From Erigeron canadensis (taxonomy: Eukaryota; Streptophyta; Magnoliopsida; Asterales; Asteraceae), in contig NC_057763.1 in the NCBI RefSeq assembly GCF_010389155.1, positions 43,010,645 through 43,074,644 of the forward strand: a stretch of 64,000 nt of DNA. Reading direction: 5' to 3'. The notes below the pieces were generated by a model. The model was not told where the DNA came from. It saw only the letters and a program-made list of their open reading frames with translations, and did no database searches. The position numbers were made by a program, and so were the translations under genes. Below, piece after piece: positions 1 to 11,363 of the stretch (position 1 is the first letter of the stretch; each line of letters starts with the position of its first letter).

Positions 1-226
1 TCTTTATCTAACTTTTTTGATCTTGGATTCATTTAATCAAATCGTATATTATCAAAATCGTTTCATTATAGGAATTTAAATATTTTTAACTAGATAATGA
101 TATCACAATTTGATTTATTGAAGTTACGGGTTATGAACATTATATATATTATTGATTTCAATGTCAATATTAAAACTTTTAAAAAATAAATTTAATATCC
201 GCACATCGTGCGGGTAAAAAACTTGT
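1..226 (+). mobile_element. Helitron-like 3' end, cut by window edge
   Basis: A 6-bp-stem hairpin, CCGCAC-atc-GTGCGG, lies at about 199-213. It is followed about 10 bases later by CTTGT, a variant of the CTAGT that ends other Helitron-like elements in this window. The left part is outside the window. The terminal tetranucleotide is not a perfect CTRR, so the call is tentative. No coding capacity is visible. Confidence 0.4.
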
Positions 227-451
227 ATATATATATATATTTATATCAAAGGTAAATATCAAAATAATAAATAACAAAACATGTAAAAAATAACAAAATA
301 TGAACAAAACAAATTTAAAATAATAAACCTTTTTGTAGTAGGAGAAGAAATCATAATCAAACTATAATTGAAAACAAACTAAATTAAAATAAATGAAAAA
401 TAACAATAACGTAACAAATATCAAATAATAAATAAACACGAACAAAATACC

Positions 452-759
452 CACTACAAGAAAAATGTCGATTAGTGACGGAAAATATTTGGTCACTAGT
501 TAATTTTAGTGACTAAATTTTCGTCACTAACAATCAAAATCTGGTCACTATTGTGGTTAGTTACCAAATTTTGAGTGGTCATTTTTCGTGACTAAAAGTC
601 CGTCACTAATTTTGTTTAGAGACAAAAAAATGTTATTTTTTGGCCACTATTTTTGTTTAGTGACCATTTTTTACAATGGTAACTAAATAAGGTTATTAGT
701 GGCTAAATTTTAATTGTCATTAAGCAAAATGGTCACTAATCGATATTTTTTTTGTAGTG
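452..759. mobile_element. Non-autonomous CACTA-type MITE (308 bp)
   Basis: The ends are inverted copies: CACTACAAGAAAAATGTCGA on the left, and the reverse complement of the right end begins CACTACAAAAAAAATATCGA. The CACTA start is diagnostic for CACTA (EnSpm) transposons. The 3 bases on each side are ACC (449-451 and 760-762), matching the expected 3-bp target duplication. The interior repeats the subterminal motif GTCACTA in both orientations. It has no ORF and must be moved in trans. Confidence 0.65.
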
Positions 760-1640
760 ACCAAAAATAAAATTAAAGTGATAAAATAAATGTATATTTC
801 TTTTGTTAAGAAATTTACTTAACTTGATTTGTTTATTAAAGATAGGAATGAAAAGAGTAATACAAATGAGGATATTTAATAAAAATTTAGCTTGTATGTA
901 TAATAATTTATTTATTGGAAGAGTTTTAAAAATATTATATATCCTTAAAATCTAAAAGTATTTGTTTTGATAGAAAAAGATTTATGATAGTGTTTTAAAT
1001 ATAATTATCTATTTAATTAACAAATAAAAAAATCTAGAAAAAAGAAGAGTTATGGAGTAATTAGGAAAGATCTTTAAGCTTAAAAAGAGCTGTAAGAGGT
1101 GTCACGTGTACTCCAAACTTCCTCTTTTAGTTATAGTATAAATTTATAATATTTACTTATAATATTTATCTTTGGTCATGTTGTCGATATTGATATCTAT
1201 ATGTGTAAATCAATATTTATTTATAAGATAAAAAGTCAAGAAAAGTCAAAATTACATTGAATACATATATTGTATTTCATCTTTTGAAATAACTTTTTTT
1301 ACACAATACTTTATATGTTGAAACCTTTTTAATTAATTAAATAATTAAAATCTTCTCAAGTTGATGACTAAAAATAAATATAAATTAAGTATTCAGGCTA
1401 AAAAGTGTAAACTATTGATGAAAAACAAAAAAAATATAAATTAATGAGACTTTTTCTACAAATATTAATATAAATTTTAGAGTAATTAGGAGAGAGTACT
1501 AGACTTAAAAAAGAAAACTTAAGGGTGCCAAATGTAAACCCAACCTCCTATTTTAGTTATATTATAGATAGATGATCAACCAAAATAGCAAGGGAAGGAA
1601 GTACGGAGAGATTACATTTAAAGGTGTGGATTATTTACTC
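760..1640 (-). mobile_element. AT-rich stretch with Helitron-like 5' termini (minus)
   Basis: No gene is visible. Read on the minus strand, two sites near 1137 and 1571 begin with a TATAACTAAAA(G/T)AGGA-like block followed by a GTACACx-type block. The same start is seen near 41005. The segment 1320-1480 resembles 42240-42420, including the phrases about aaaaagtgtaaa and atgagactttttctaca. I infer decayed Helitron copies but cannot fix their left ends. Confidence 0.3.
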
Positions 1641-1910
1641 ACAACAAGGATCTAGCTTACGTTGTCTAAACCGGGTCCGCTAGAAAGCCCCCTCACTCTC
1701 AATATCTAGTAGGAGGAGAAACCCCCAACTAAACCGTCCGAAGACACGACATTTTATTGGGATAAAACGTTGACCCCTCTGCAGGAATCAAATCTGCTTC
1801 AATGAAGAACTTTATTTGTGAAATTCCTTTTAAATGTCATTCTCATATCTCGAATTCAAGACCTCCAGCATATAAAGCCGGTGCTCAACCAATGAGCTAT
1901 AATGGTGCTT
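1641..1910 (-). mobile_element. tRNA-derived SINE copy
   Basis: On the minus strand the element starts with a tRNA-like head. A box-A-like TAGCTCATTGGTTG lies at 1886-1899, then an anticodon-arm-like stem CCGGC-TTTATAT-GCTGG, then a box-B-like TTGAATTCGAG near 1849-1860. The 3' body ends near 1641 with AACGTAAGCTAGATCCTTGTTGT-type sequence (given only in part here). The body resembles that of two copies at 57911-58192 and 58292-58565. No protein is encoded. It would depend on LINE machinery and internal Pol III promoters. Confidence 0.5.
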
Positions 1911-2489
1911 AATATATTTAACCTTTTGTATTAAACCTGGTGTGGTAAAAGAGAAAAAAAGAAACATATAATTAAGAATGTGTGATTTCCGAGCTACTAA
2001 TATTACATACCGTGTACGTATAAGTTTATGGCAAAGAGGAATATATGTATAGTACTCATAAGTAATTATTACTCGTATTAATTTATTTTCTGAACGGTTG
2101 CTATATTAGATATTATTAAAGATCCTTCTAAGTTTCTATCAATAATAATCAAGACACATTCAAGATTATGAAGGACTGACTATACGCGACAACAATTTTG
2201 GGGTCGACCGTGATATCAATTTTGTTTTTGATGGATTACCACAACTCAGAAACTTCTTTTTGTGTGTATTGAAGTTGTTCGATCGAATCATTTCTTTTAG
2301 CTATTCTTAACAGATACAAATTAAATCTGCAACCCATCTATCTTTTTTTGAGCATTGCAACCCATCTATCGAATTTAATTTAAATTTACATACGTATCCG
2401 GCCTATATAATTAACTACAATCCTATCCCATCTACCAAACGTTGGCGAACAACCGATACATGGTCATGTACTCATGTATTATATATTAC
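1911..2489. other. Intergenic, nothing recognised
   Basis: AT-rich sequence with no long ORF, no clear splice-bounded exon and no terminal repeats that I could pair. Confidence 0.5.
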
Positions 2490-2850
2490 GAGAGAAAATG
2501 TTCTGCGGCGGTGAGATGGTGGGGTGATAGGTCAAGTCATAGAGTATGATAGCCAAATGCCTTAGTCGTATGGGCTCCACCCTCGGATTTAAAAATTCGT
2601 CGATATACTATGACATTTCTAATGAAAGAACATTAAATTTTTTTAATTTATCGATATACGGTTTTTGAAATAAAAGATTTTGAATGAATTATTAGAGGAA
2701 TAAAATGATCTATAGACGAGAGAGAAAAAAATGAGTGGTTGAGATTTGAGAAGAGGGAAAAAAAATGAGTGATTGAGATTTAAGGTTATTATAGGTATAT
2801 TATGTAGAAATGTTTAAATTAGTGAATAAAGAATATGGATAATTTGAGTA
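2490..2850 (+). repeat. Dispersed repeat, inverted relative copy at 7397-7790
   Basis: The block starting GCGGCGGTGAGATGGTGGGG, then atagccaaatgcctta and CCCTCGGATTTAAAA, recurs in reverse complement at about 7440-7770. Similarity continues through a weaker AT-rich part (aataaaatgat, atgagtggttgagattt). The other copy ends in a Helitron-like CTAGT, so this is probably a Helitron-derived copy. Confidence 0.45.
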
Positions 2851-3479
2851 ATTCAAATCATCTTTTTTTTAAAAAAGAGCAAAATAATTTATAAGATAGT
2901 ATTAGATTATATGTACCATATTCAAGTCTTTTGTACACATTAGTTCTACGAATCAAAGAAAGAACTACGACTACTTTTTTATATAGTTTGTTAATTAAAT
3001 TAACGTTTGGTTACTTATGGAGAATTGCTATTTGATTCTAGTAGCCTTTTATTAAAATAAACGATCGGCTTTGAAAGTATGATCAGTTAACTTTAAAATT
3101 GTTGTTAAATTAAAACAATATATGTGGATGGTACGAGTTGGTTTATGGTAGACAAAAACAAGACTTTTGGTGAATGAGTGGTGATTGGTGAAGGGATAAT
3201 CTGCTTTATAACTGTTGTTAAAATATTCCAACAGCTTTCCTTACTGGAATCAACGACCCATAACGTTGTATTGATTTGTTTATTTCATTGTGGATGTTTA
3301 AGATAGCGTTAAATTGTTAAAGCGTTCTTATATACGGAGTACAGTAGTTCAAAAAATTGTACCCATATATGGTTACGTTTGTTATAGCCTTGTAGGCTTG
3401 TGACTTGTAAAACGCTTATTTTACATTAAGCCTTTTTAAATAATAAAAGAAAAATTAAGCTTTCAACTTTGCTGTGTTG
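2851..3479. other. Intergenic, nothing recognised
   Basis: AT-rich with no ORF or repeat that I could classify. Confidence 0.5.
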
Positions 3480-3930
3480 ATCATAGCTTGTTATATTCAC
3501 ATTTGATTATAAAAAGTCTGAAAAAATTTATTAATTTGTTCACACTTAAAAATGTTTAAATAATATTCATATTTAAAAGTGTGAATAAATTTAAAAAATC
3601 ATAACTTTTTCACACTTATATATGTGAGAAACAAAGTTCACAATTTCAAATGTGTAAAATTATATCAATTGTTCATACTTAGAAGTGTAAAGATTAATTT
3701 GTAACATCAAATTTCTTCACATAATAAAATTGTGGATAAATTAAGTGTTACAATTTGACTTTCACACTTTTAAGTATGAATATGTTTGACATTTGTTAAG
3801 TGTGAATTTTCTCTTTCAAACTTTTTCACATTTTTATATGTGTATATTTTTTAAACATTTTTAGATGTGAATAAATTAAAAAATTTCCTCACACTCCTTT
3901 AAAGTAAGTGTGAATAAATAATTTTTTAAT
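3480..3930. repeat. Array of dispersed TTCACACTT-type motifs
   Basis: Ten or so copies of a 9-11 base motif (CACACTT or AAGTGTGAA, often followed by AAAAATGT or AATAAATT) occur in both orientations. The same motif fills the interiors of the CACTA MITEs at 20527-20873 and 41162-41372. This is probably a related, decayed MITE. I could not find its termini. Confidence 0.4.
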
Positions 3931-4669
3931 TTTTTTAGTGTTTAAACGATATGCTTTTATAAGATAAGTTGTCCTAAATAACTTAGAAAACTAGCTTAAT
4001 CTTATTAGATGCTAAAACACATAAATACCTTCAAAAGCTACCAATCATAGTTTATTGATATGTCTTTTTATGTCATTTTATATATAATAAAAAAATTATA
4101 AGTTTAAGTTTCTATCCTAAATAAATAATCACTAACTCTAGAAATTTTAGATCTAGGCATCTAGCTATCAATTACGTGTTCTAGACTTCTAGTTCTCGTT
4201 ATTTTTAAACAAACACACCCTTAATCTTTAATTATCAGATAATTGAAGCTTTTTTTTAAAAAAAAATTATATAATACAGCAGCTATATATTTTAGACACA
4301 TTTTTTTATATACAATAATTATATGGTTTAAACAATTGTATAGTGTGTGGTAACATATTGGTACTCATTGTATATGGGAAAAGACTATCTTTATTTCAAA
4401 AACAACTTTTTTTTCCAAAAATTTGATTACTCTTGATTTTTGTATTGGATTACATATTCATATGTGAAACATTAAAATGTATGTTATCACTATGTTGTAG
4501 AATAATTTTATTTTTAAAACTTTAAAATAGCCTTGTTGTGAACTAATTGTTCACGCTTCTATTCACGTGAACAAATAATTATATATAAGGTTCTGAAAAA
4601 AGTTTTGTTTTACGATATATATATATACACATAATGTTTTACATGTAAATGAACTTTATAAGCATGTAA
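3931..4669. other. Intergenic, nothing recognised
   Basis: Low-complexity AT-rich DNA with no gene or element end that I can support. Confidence 0.5.
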
Positions 4670-5033
4670 TCTCTATCTCTATATATAATAAAAGAAGATT
4701 TTGCTTACATCATCATTTTGTCTAGATATCTTACTTGATAACTTTAAATTTTTTTAAAAGATTTATTTCCATTTTCACTAAATAATTTTTGACATCATTA
4801 TAACATTAAACCTAAAGTACTTAATTTATTATACACTTTTTAAATTCTTATCATATAGTTTAATAAATATCGTTATACATATTCTTAAAGTATATTTTTT
4901 TTATCAATATGACAAACTAAACCAATTAATTCACAATTCATTATTTTATGAATATATATAACCATTATCATTCTTTCTCATTATTCAAAATCTTTATTAA
5001 ATAACCCGGGTTTAACCCGAATTCTTTAGCTAG
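4670..5033 (+). mobile_element. Short Helitron-like element (364 bp)
   Basis: The 5' end is TCTCTATCTCTATATATAAT after an A. The 3' end has a hairpin, CGGGTT-TA-ACCCG, at about 5006-5020, then TTTAGCTAG and a T. Helitrons insert between A and T, start with TC and end with a hairpin plus CTRR, and all of these are met here. There is no coding sequence. Similar 5' ends are at 6574 and, inverted, at 41699. Confidence 0.5.
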
Positions 5034-6573
5034 TTTATTAAATAATTTAAAAGTTCTCATGACTTTTAAAATGATAAAATTCTCAAAATAAAGGTTCCTA
5101 TATGAGAAAGTTTTTTTTTTTTGGAACATTAACATAAGAGAAGGTGAATATAAATATGTCAGCAACTTTCCTTTTAAACTGTCCACATTTAATCCATACT
5201 TTTAAAGTTTTAATCTTGCCAAAGGGGAATGTTGTAATGGACATGAATGGTTCGAATATTCCCTTCAACTATTAAGATGGAACTTTTTTACAACAAAAGA
5301 AAAAAAATACGAATTCATCTTTTCAAATTATCATCTTCATTTTTATTTTAAGAAATACACTTAGAAAAGGTTGAGAAGCACAAAAACATTACAATAATGA
5401 TAAATGACAGGGATACCTAACACCCAATGATGAGTTTTTGTTTTCACCAATTTTTATGAATTCATATTCATATGAATCATAAATGATGAAGTAAAATACA
5501 TTGGAAGAAACAATGATGAAGTAAAATACATTGGAAGAAACAGATAAAGAGCAGTTTCTGTTCTCAAGCATATACAAAGATACAAGGCCTGAAATCGACT
5601 ATGTCATTTGGCATTTATTTCATATGGACTATGTCATTTGGCGTTTATGTTTTTAATTCAAAACGCATTCATGGTCTACTTTATATACTGTATAGGGGTG
5701 GAGTTAGTAGGGGGACTGGAAGGTGCTTAGCCCCGCCAACCATTATGTCTTTCACATTATATTGTATACAACGATCTGAAAAGAAATACGGTTAAGCCCT
5801 CCTCAACGTGAAATCTTGGCTCCGTCTCTCACTGGATGTTTCATATCTCATAGTACTAATAATGATTATAATGAGGTATGAATATGTATACCGGGTTTGT
5901 ACAATTTGCAATCCCATTCAAATAGCTCCTTTACAAACAAACATACCATCATAGCTTGGTGTATAAACTATAAAGACATCTATTTATTATGTCAGTTTAT
6001 TAAGTTATAGAACATAATGTTGACCTTGTTTTTTGGGATGATGATAATATTTAGTGTTGGTAACATTTTGATAATTAAGTCATTAAATTTGTTTGAGTTA
6101 TTGTTTTAAGATCTGAAACTTTGCCTCAAACTTGTTTTAGGGTTTAAAATTTAATACTAAAGTTAAAAGATGAAAGTCTAAAAAGTAACGTAAAAAAAAT
6201 GGGATTTCTTCAAGTTATTTCCCTAATTCGAGTCAAGTTGAAAAAATTTTGACGCTTGAATGAAAATCAAGGGCCAAGATTAACATAACTAGTCATGTTA
6301 GGGTAGTCATATTAGGGCAACTAGAGAGAATTGCCTCGCAAGGATGTTATGGTGAAATATTTGAGAATTTATTTTATCTTAAAAATTTAGATCTACTATA
6401 ACACTATAATATCTCGATTAAATTTAAAAGTTTGTTTGTAAATCAAATTAAAAATATTAGAATTTAATTACGAGATAGCCTGATGATCAGATGTAGGTTA
6501 AGGTTAAGGTTAAGATTAAGGTTAATAATAATAATAATACACGGAAAAAAGCTCTACAAACCTTTGTGGATAA
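5034..6573. other. Intergenic with small tandem duplications
   Basis: No gene recognised. A 30-bp unit beginning aatgatgaagtaaaata is present twice at 5482-5541, and a phrase around gactatgtcatttggc is repeated at about 5600-5645. A GGTTAA/GATTAA stretch at about 6495-6525 is a simple repeat. Confidence 0.5.
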
Positions 6574-7197
6574 TCTTTATCTTTATATATAATAAAAGAA
6601 AATTGTCTTACAAAACTATTTTTAGAAAAACAACATGTGGCATGTTTATATTTTTTTCTAAAAAATTTTATTTTATTTATGATGTCATATTTAATATTGA
6701 ATATTTTTAAAGATAAATTGTTCATTAAATACATATTTTAAATTTCTATTTTTATTTAAAAATATTTTTATGTTTTGTTAATGCAATAGGTACCCATATA
6801 TCTATAATCTCTTATAAATTATATTGACCTCCCTATTTTAGAAATTCAACAATCTATTCAATATCCTCATATTGCCCCTAATTCACATGTTACCTCTAAT
6901 TCTATATCTCTAAACACAATCAGACAAACACTTTACCAAGATCTAATACACAGTCACTTCTTTCTATCCTTCATATTTACACACACACATATCGATTCCC
7001 CCACTGTTTTGTATTATTATCACCGTTTAACCGTCGCAACGTGCGGACACCAACTCTCGTATATATAAATTATGTTAGTCAATTTAATATCTCCAAACCA
7101 AGTTATGATATGTCAATAACAAAAGTTACATATATTTTTTTTTATAATTTTTTTGCTTTTAAAAGTTTTAGTTAAAATACCCGAGTTTATTAGCTAG
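6574..7197 (+). mobile_element. Helitron-like element with probable nested copy
   Basis: It starts TCTTTATCTTTATATATAAT after an A and ends ATTAGCTAG before a T. The first 180 bases resemble, in reverse complement, the right part of the element at 41006-41699. At about 6800-7060 a second terminus-like unit is present: a 5'-like TCTATAATCTCTTATAAA and a hairpin near 7030 (CCGtcGC-aac-GtgCGG). This suggests one Helitron inside another. No ORF has recognisable content. Confidence 0.45.
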
Positions 7198-7396
7198 TTA
7201 TTTACTTAAACTAGATTTCATACGTTATCTATTCCATTGATTTATAATTATTTTTTTTAAATACATGTATGTAACGTTATCTAATCCATTGATTTATAAT
7301 TATACATATTTTAATACATTTTTGTTTAATTTTTGCTATTATTATTAATGAGGTAAATTTTGAATATGTCACATTTTCACTACTTATGGGCCGAGA

Positions 7397-7790
7397 CTAG
7401 GTTTGGGGATCAGTCCCATGACATAATCTCTATCTCTAGCACATTATAAAACATTTGTTTTTATCAATCTTTTTCAATTTTTCAACATTTGCATCTATGT
7501 ATTCAAATATCAACCACTCATTTTGGTCTCTCTTATCCATAAATCATTTTATTCTTCTAATTCATTCAAACTCTTCTTTATATGGTACATCGTAAATTAT
7601 AAAAATTATATGGGTGTTCTTAAAATTTTATCCTCTTTCATTAGAGAGGTCATTCGACGAAATTTTAAATCCGAGGGCGAAACCCGTACGGTTAAGGCAT
7701 TTGGCTATTACACTCTATGATCTGTCACCCTCACCATCTCACTGCCGCAATGCACGAGTATTTTCTCTCTTTAATAAAATGTACTCGTAT
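7397..7790 (-). mobile_element. Helitron-like copy, inverted partner of 2490-2850
   Basis: On the minus strand the end near 7397 reads a GGGA-ctga-TCCC hairpin, then CAAACCTAG before a T, which is Helitron-like. The other end shares GAGAGAAAAT and the GTGAGATGGTG block with the copy at 2490. The 5' boundary is approximate. Confidence 0.4.
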
Positions 7791-9849
7791 GATTTCTCTG
7801 TTAAGACTATCAGAGATAAATGCGTGACATACACAAAAGCCCTCATCGACACGTAATAGATTGTCCCAACGTAACTCAACAAAGCAGTGTTGGCTTAAGC
7901 TTTTTTGTGGCCTTATGCGGAACAGATTTTGGAGGCTTTTCTCTAAAGTCTCTAACAAAACCCCCTTCTTTATCCGGACTTGATACCGTATAATATGTTA
8001 TTTAACCTATCGTTAAAAGGTTTTACTCGGGTCTCAAACTCTCGTTTTTTATAGGTCCTAGTTTAAAAAACGTAAACATAAGTCCAAAACTACAGATACA
8101 CAAGCCCGAAAAATAAAATCTCGAGGCCTTAATATGTGGAGGCCTAAAGCAACTGCTTAAGCCATATGTATTGTAGAGCCGACCATAAACAAAGCTACAA
8201 TTCGAAGAAATGGCCCATTCATAAATATTATTTATTTATTAACCTACTAATAAACTAAAACGGAGTTGAAGAGTTTTTCAAGCGACACATGACGAAATCT
8301 TTAATCGACAAATCACAAATGTATTTAACTATTTTTTTTTAATTATTTTTGACTGATAACTACCTAGAAATAAAATTGTCCAATGACAATCGAGGAATAT
8401 ATACGTAGGACACTAGGAGGTTTTATGAAAAGGAAACCAGTAATCGATCCAGTGTATTCCCAATCGATCAAAGTAAGACCATATGTATAATGGATGTGAC
8501 GCAACCAAATATAGATAAGAATGAATTAAAATTTGGCATCCACAATTTATTATTTTATTTTTTTTTTGGCTCCAAGCAATATTTGATGTTTTAGTTTGTT
8601 CCAAGTTAGATGATATTTTTCTAATTGTTTAAGACATCTTTCTCGTTATTAAATATACGATTTGTCACATCCACTAGTTAATAGAAAACAGGATATTATA
8701 TATGTGGTTTTCATTGCTAATAAAAAGATATAAGTCTAATTTTTTATATTTGACATTGTAAACCAACCATCGCTAATTAAAAGTTTTAATATTCCATTAA
8801 ACAGAAGTTATTTAGTAATAAACTAGACTAGATATAGGGTTTGTTTATACACATGAAATGAAAAGTCTAAATTAATAATGTTATAATGTTTGATTATAGA
8901 GTGATAAGTCCAGTGGAGTTCTATTTCCTTTCATGATTTTCCTTATCGAGCCATTCCCAAATGTAGGCCTAGATCAAACGTTCAAAAAAAGAATTATATT
9001 TATTCCAGTTTATTTAAACTTTGAAAACAATAACTTTAATCCTCTAAAAATATATAGTTAACAAGGTTCTTTACATGAATCAGCCCTCTATCTGTACTGA
9101 TATTGAAAAAATAAGGTTTTATTAGTGAGCTTTAACTCAACTGCTTTTTATAAATACTAAAATAATATGTCTAATTTAAAATCATATCAATTAGAAAGCT
9201 AGTTAACATCAACTTTACCTACATGCTATGTGACAGTTTCGCACATAATCTAAAAAATGTAATATTTTATTTCCACCATAAAATGTAAGCATATTTAATA
9301 AAATGATGATCAGATTTTTTTCATCGTTGTGAGTATTTTTAAATTCAAATACTCTCATGAAAAACTTATTGTCTTTGGTATACTGGTAAACTAATCCATC
9401 CTTTTAGAGCCCAAAACTTTGACAAAGTTGGGCCTTTGGGGTCATAAATGATGGACCAACATATTGTCCAATAATTTGGCTAGGTGGCTTTCTATTCGAT
9501 CTGTTCCGCGTTAAGAACATAAGATGTACTACTCGTATTATTTATGCATTAGTTTTCTCATAAAGTACGTAGCAGGCGATTATTAGTCTAAACTGATTAT
9601 CGATCTGAAACAATGATTATTGAATTATACATTACATCTTTTGTTTAATTCCACTTTTATAAAATTACTAGTACTAATACCCGTGGTTGACTAATAATTA
9701 TTTACATTTTTTATGTTATTTTAATTTATAATTAACTTTATATATTTATTTGATGTGCAAAGAAATAGGAGGATTAATTGTTTCTGGAGTAATATTTTCT
9801 ATCAACAGATCGGTAATAGGTGGAATGTCTTTGGCGGTTTTCGTTATGC
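7791..9849. other. Intergenic, nothing recognised
   Basis: About 2 kb of AT-rich DNA without a convincing ORF, splice-bounded exon or paired termini. Confidence 0.5.
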
Positions 9850-10557
9850 CTGACCAGTAGGGATGGCAACGGACGGGTAAAAAACCGTGATCCGCAAATA
9901 CCTACCTGTCATGAACGGTAATTTCAATAAATTTTACCCGTTGATACATAATGGATATAAATTTATACCCTCTTGCGGGTTGCGGATGGATAATGAATAT
10001 ATCATATCTGTCATGGATATATCCGTTACGCAAACTCATGATATCCATTTGAGAGATCCGTGAATATATTCATAGGATACCCGTTAAACATACATACTAT
10101 TTTTAGTTTTATATAAAACTTATATTTATATATGTGATATGCATAATGGTCAACTTTAAAATTAATTTATATAAAATGTTTAAACTTTTAGTTTATTACT
10201 ATGTTCTGGTTTTAATGCTTAATTTCAATTTTATAGCCCACTGACATACATAATGTTTCCAATTTGTTATTCAAATCTAGTAAATTTAGAAATATTAGTC
10301 TTAGAGATTGGGTAGTCGATAGATGTTCATTCATGTATAGTTGTTTTTTTTTTATTAACGGCCATACTATAAAGTTTAAAATGATAATCCGTGGATCTAT
10401 CCGCAAGCTTGTATAACCGCGGATAATAGACATGGATTAAATATTTTAACCGTTGGTGGATATCCGTGAATTGACGGATCAAGAAAAACCCGCGAACATG
10501 GTAATGGAAAAAGGATATCCGCATCCGTTACCCGCGGGTGCCATCCCTACCGACCAG
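9850..10557. mobile_element. Non-autonomous hAT element with target duplication
   Basis: The element proper is 9858-10549. It begins TAGGGATGGCAACGG and ends TGCCATCCCTA, giving inverted termini. The 8 bases outside are CTGACCAG (left) and CCGACCAG (right), an 8-bp target duplication with one mismatch, as expected for hAT. The interior carries many GGATATCCGT / ATCCGTGAATAT subterminal motifs in both orientations. There is no transposase ORF, so it would move in trans. Confidence 0.7.
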
Positions 10558-11363
10558 TGCCACAAAATTATAGCATAATCATAAACAAACAGGGAAAACC
10601 AATTTTGTAGATGATAAAACCTGTGAGTAAATAATAAATAATGTCTACAGTTAGTAAATATTGAAGAAACAGATAACAAAAACAACTTCGATGAAGAAGT
10701 TGATCTTTGAAAACAAATTCTGTAATTAATGTATGTAATTTATATTGCCTTCTTGAAAATTTCGAAATTGAATATATAGACATTGGAACATTATAAGATC
10801 AAAATAACGAAAGAATTATCAATAGATAAGGAAATGATTATACATATGTAATATATTTTTATCATTGTTTAAAAAGGTTTTTTAATGAATAGATAAGGAA
10901 ACGATTCTTTTTTACAAATAAATTAATAAGGAAACATTAGTTTACACGGATAGTAATAAATACTTTTTATTATTATTGTTATTACTCAAAACTATTTTTA
11001 TAAATTTTAAATATGAAAGCTATAATTTTGTTTTAGTTTATTGGTATATTATTATAGCCGTGAATTAAGAACTTAAAGTTTGAGGGAACCATGATCGAGC
11101 GTATACCCCAATAGCAAATTATATAGGATTTGAAAGAAAAAAAAAACATACATATATAATTAATGTTATGATACACATATCTAAAAATCATGCATGCCTC
11201 ATGTCATAAAACAAATTACATACTTCATATAATAACTTATTATTAATCGGATCGTCGGATTGATCGCTCAACTTATTCATTCATCATTCACTCACGTACA
11301 AACTCTAATTAATTAAAAGACAATCACATATCGTAATACGTTGGTAATTTGATGCTCCAATTT
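10558..11363. other. Intergenic, downstream of the proline-rich gene
   Basis: AT-rich. It should hold the 3' flank of the minus-strand gene ending at 11364. I see no other gene. Confidence 0.5.

Noticed and set aside
1840..1910. Possible tRNA gene on the minus strand
   Set aside because: Box A, box B and one stem are present, but no acceptor stem closes. The sequence continues into a body shared with other SINE-like copies.
6490..6530. GGTTAA repeats suggesting interstitial telomere
   Set aside because: Plant telomeres are TTTAGGG; this is a short six-base simple repeat with variants.
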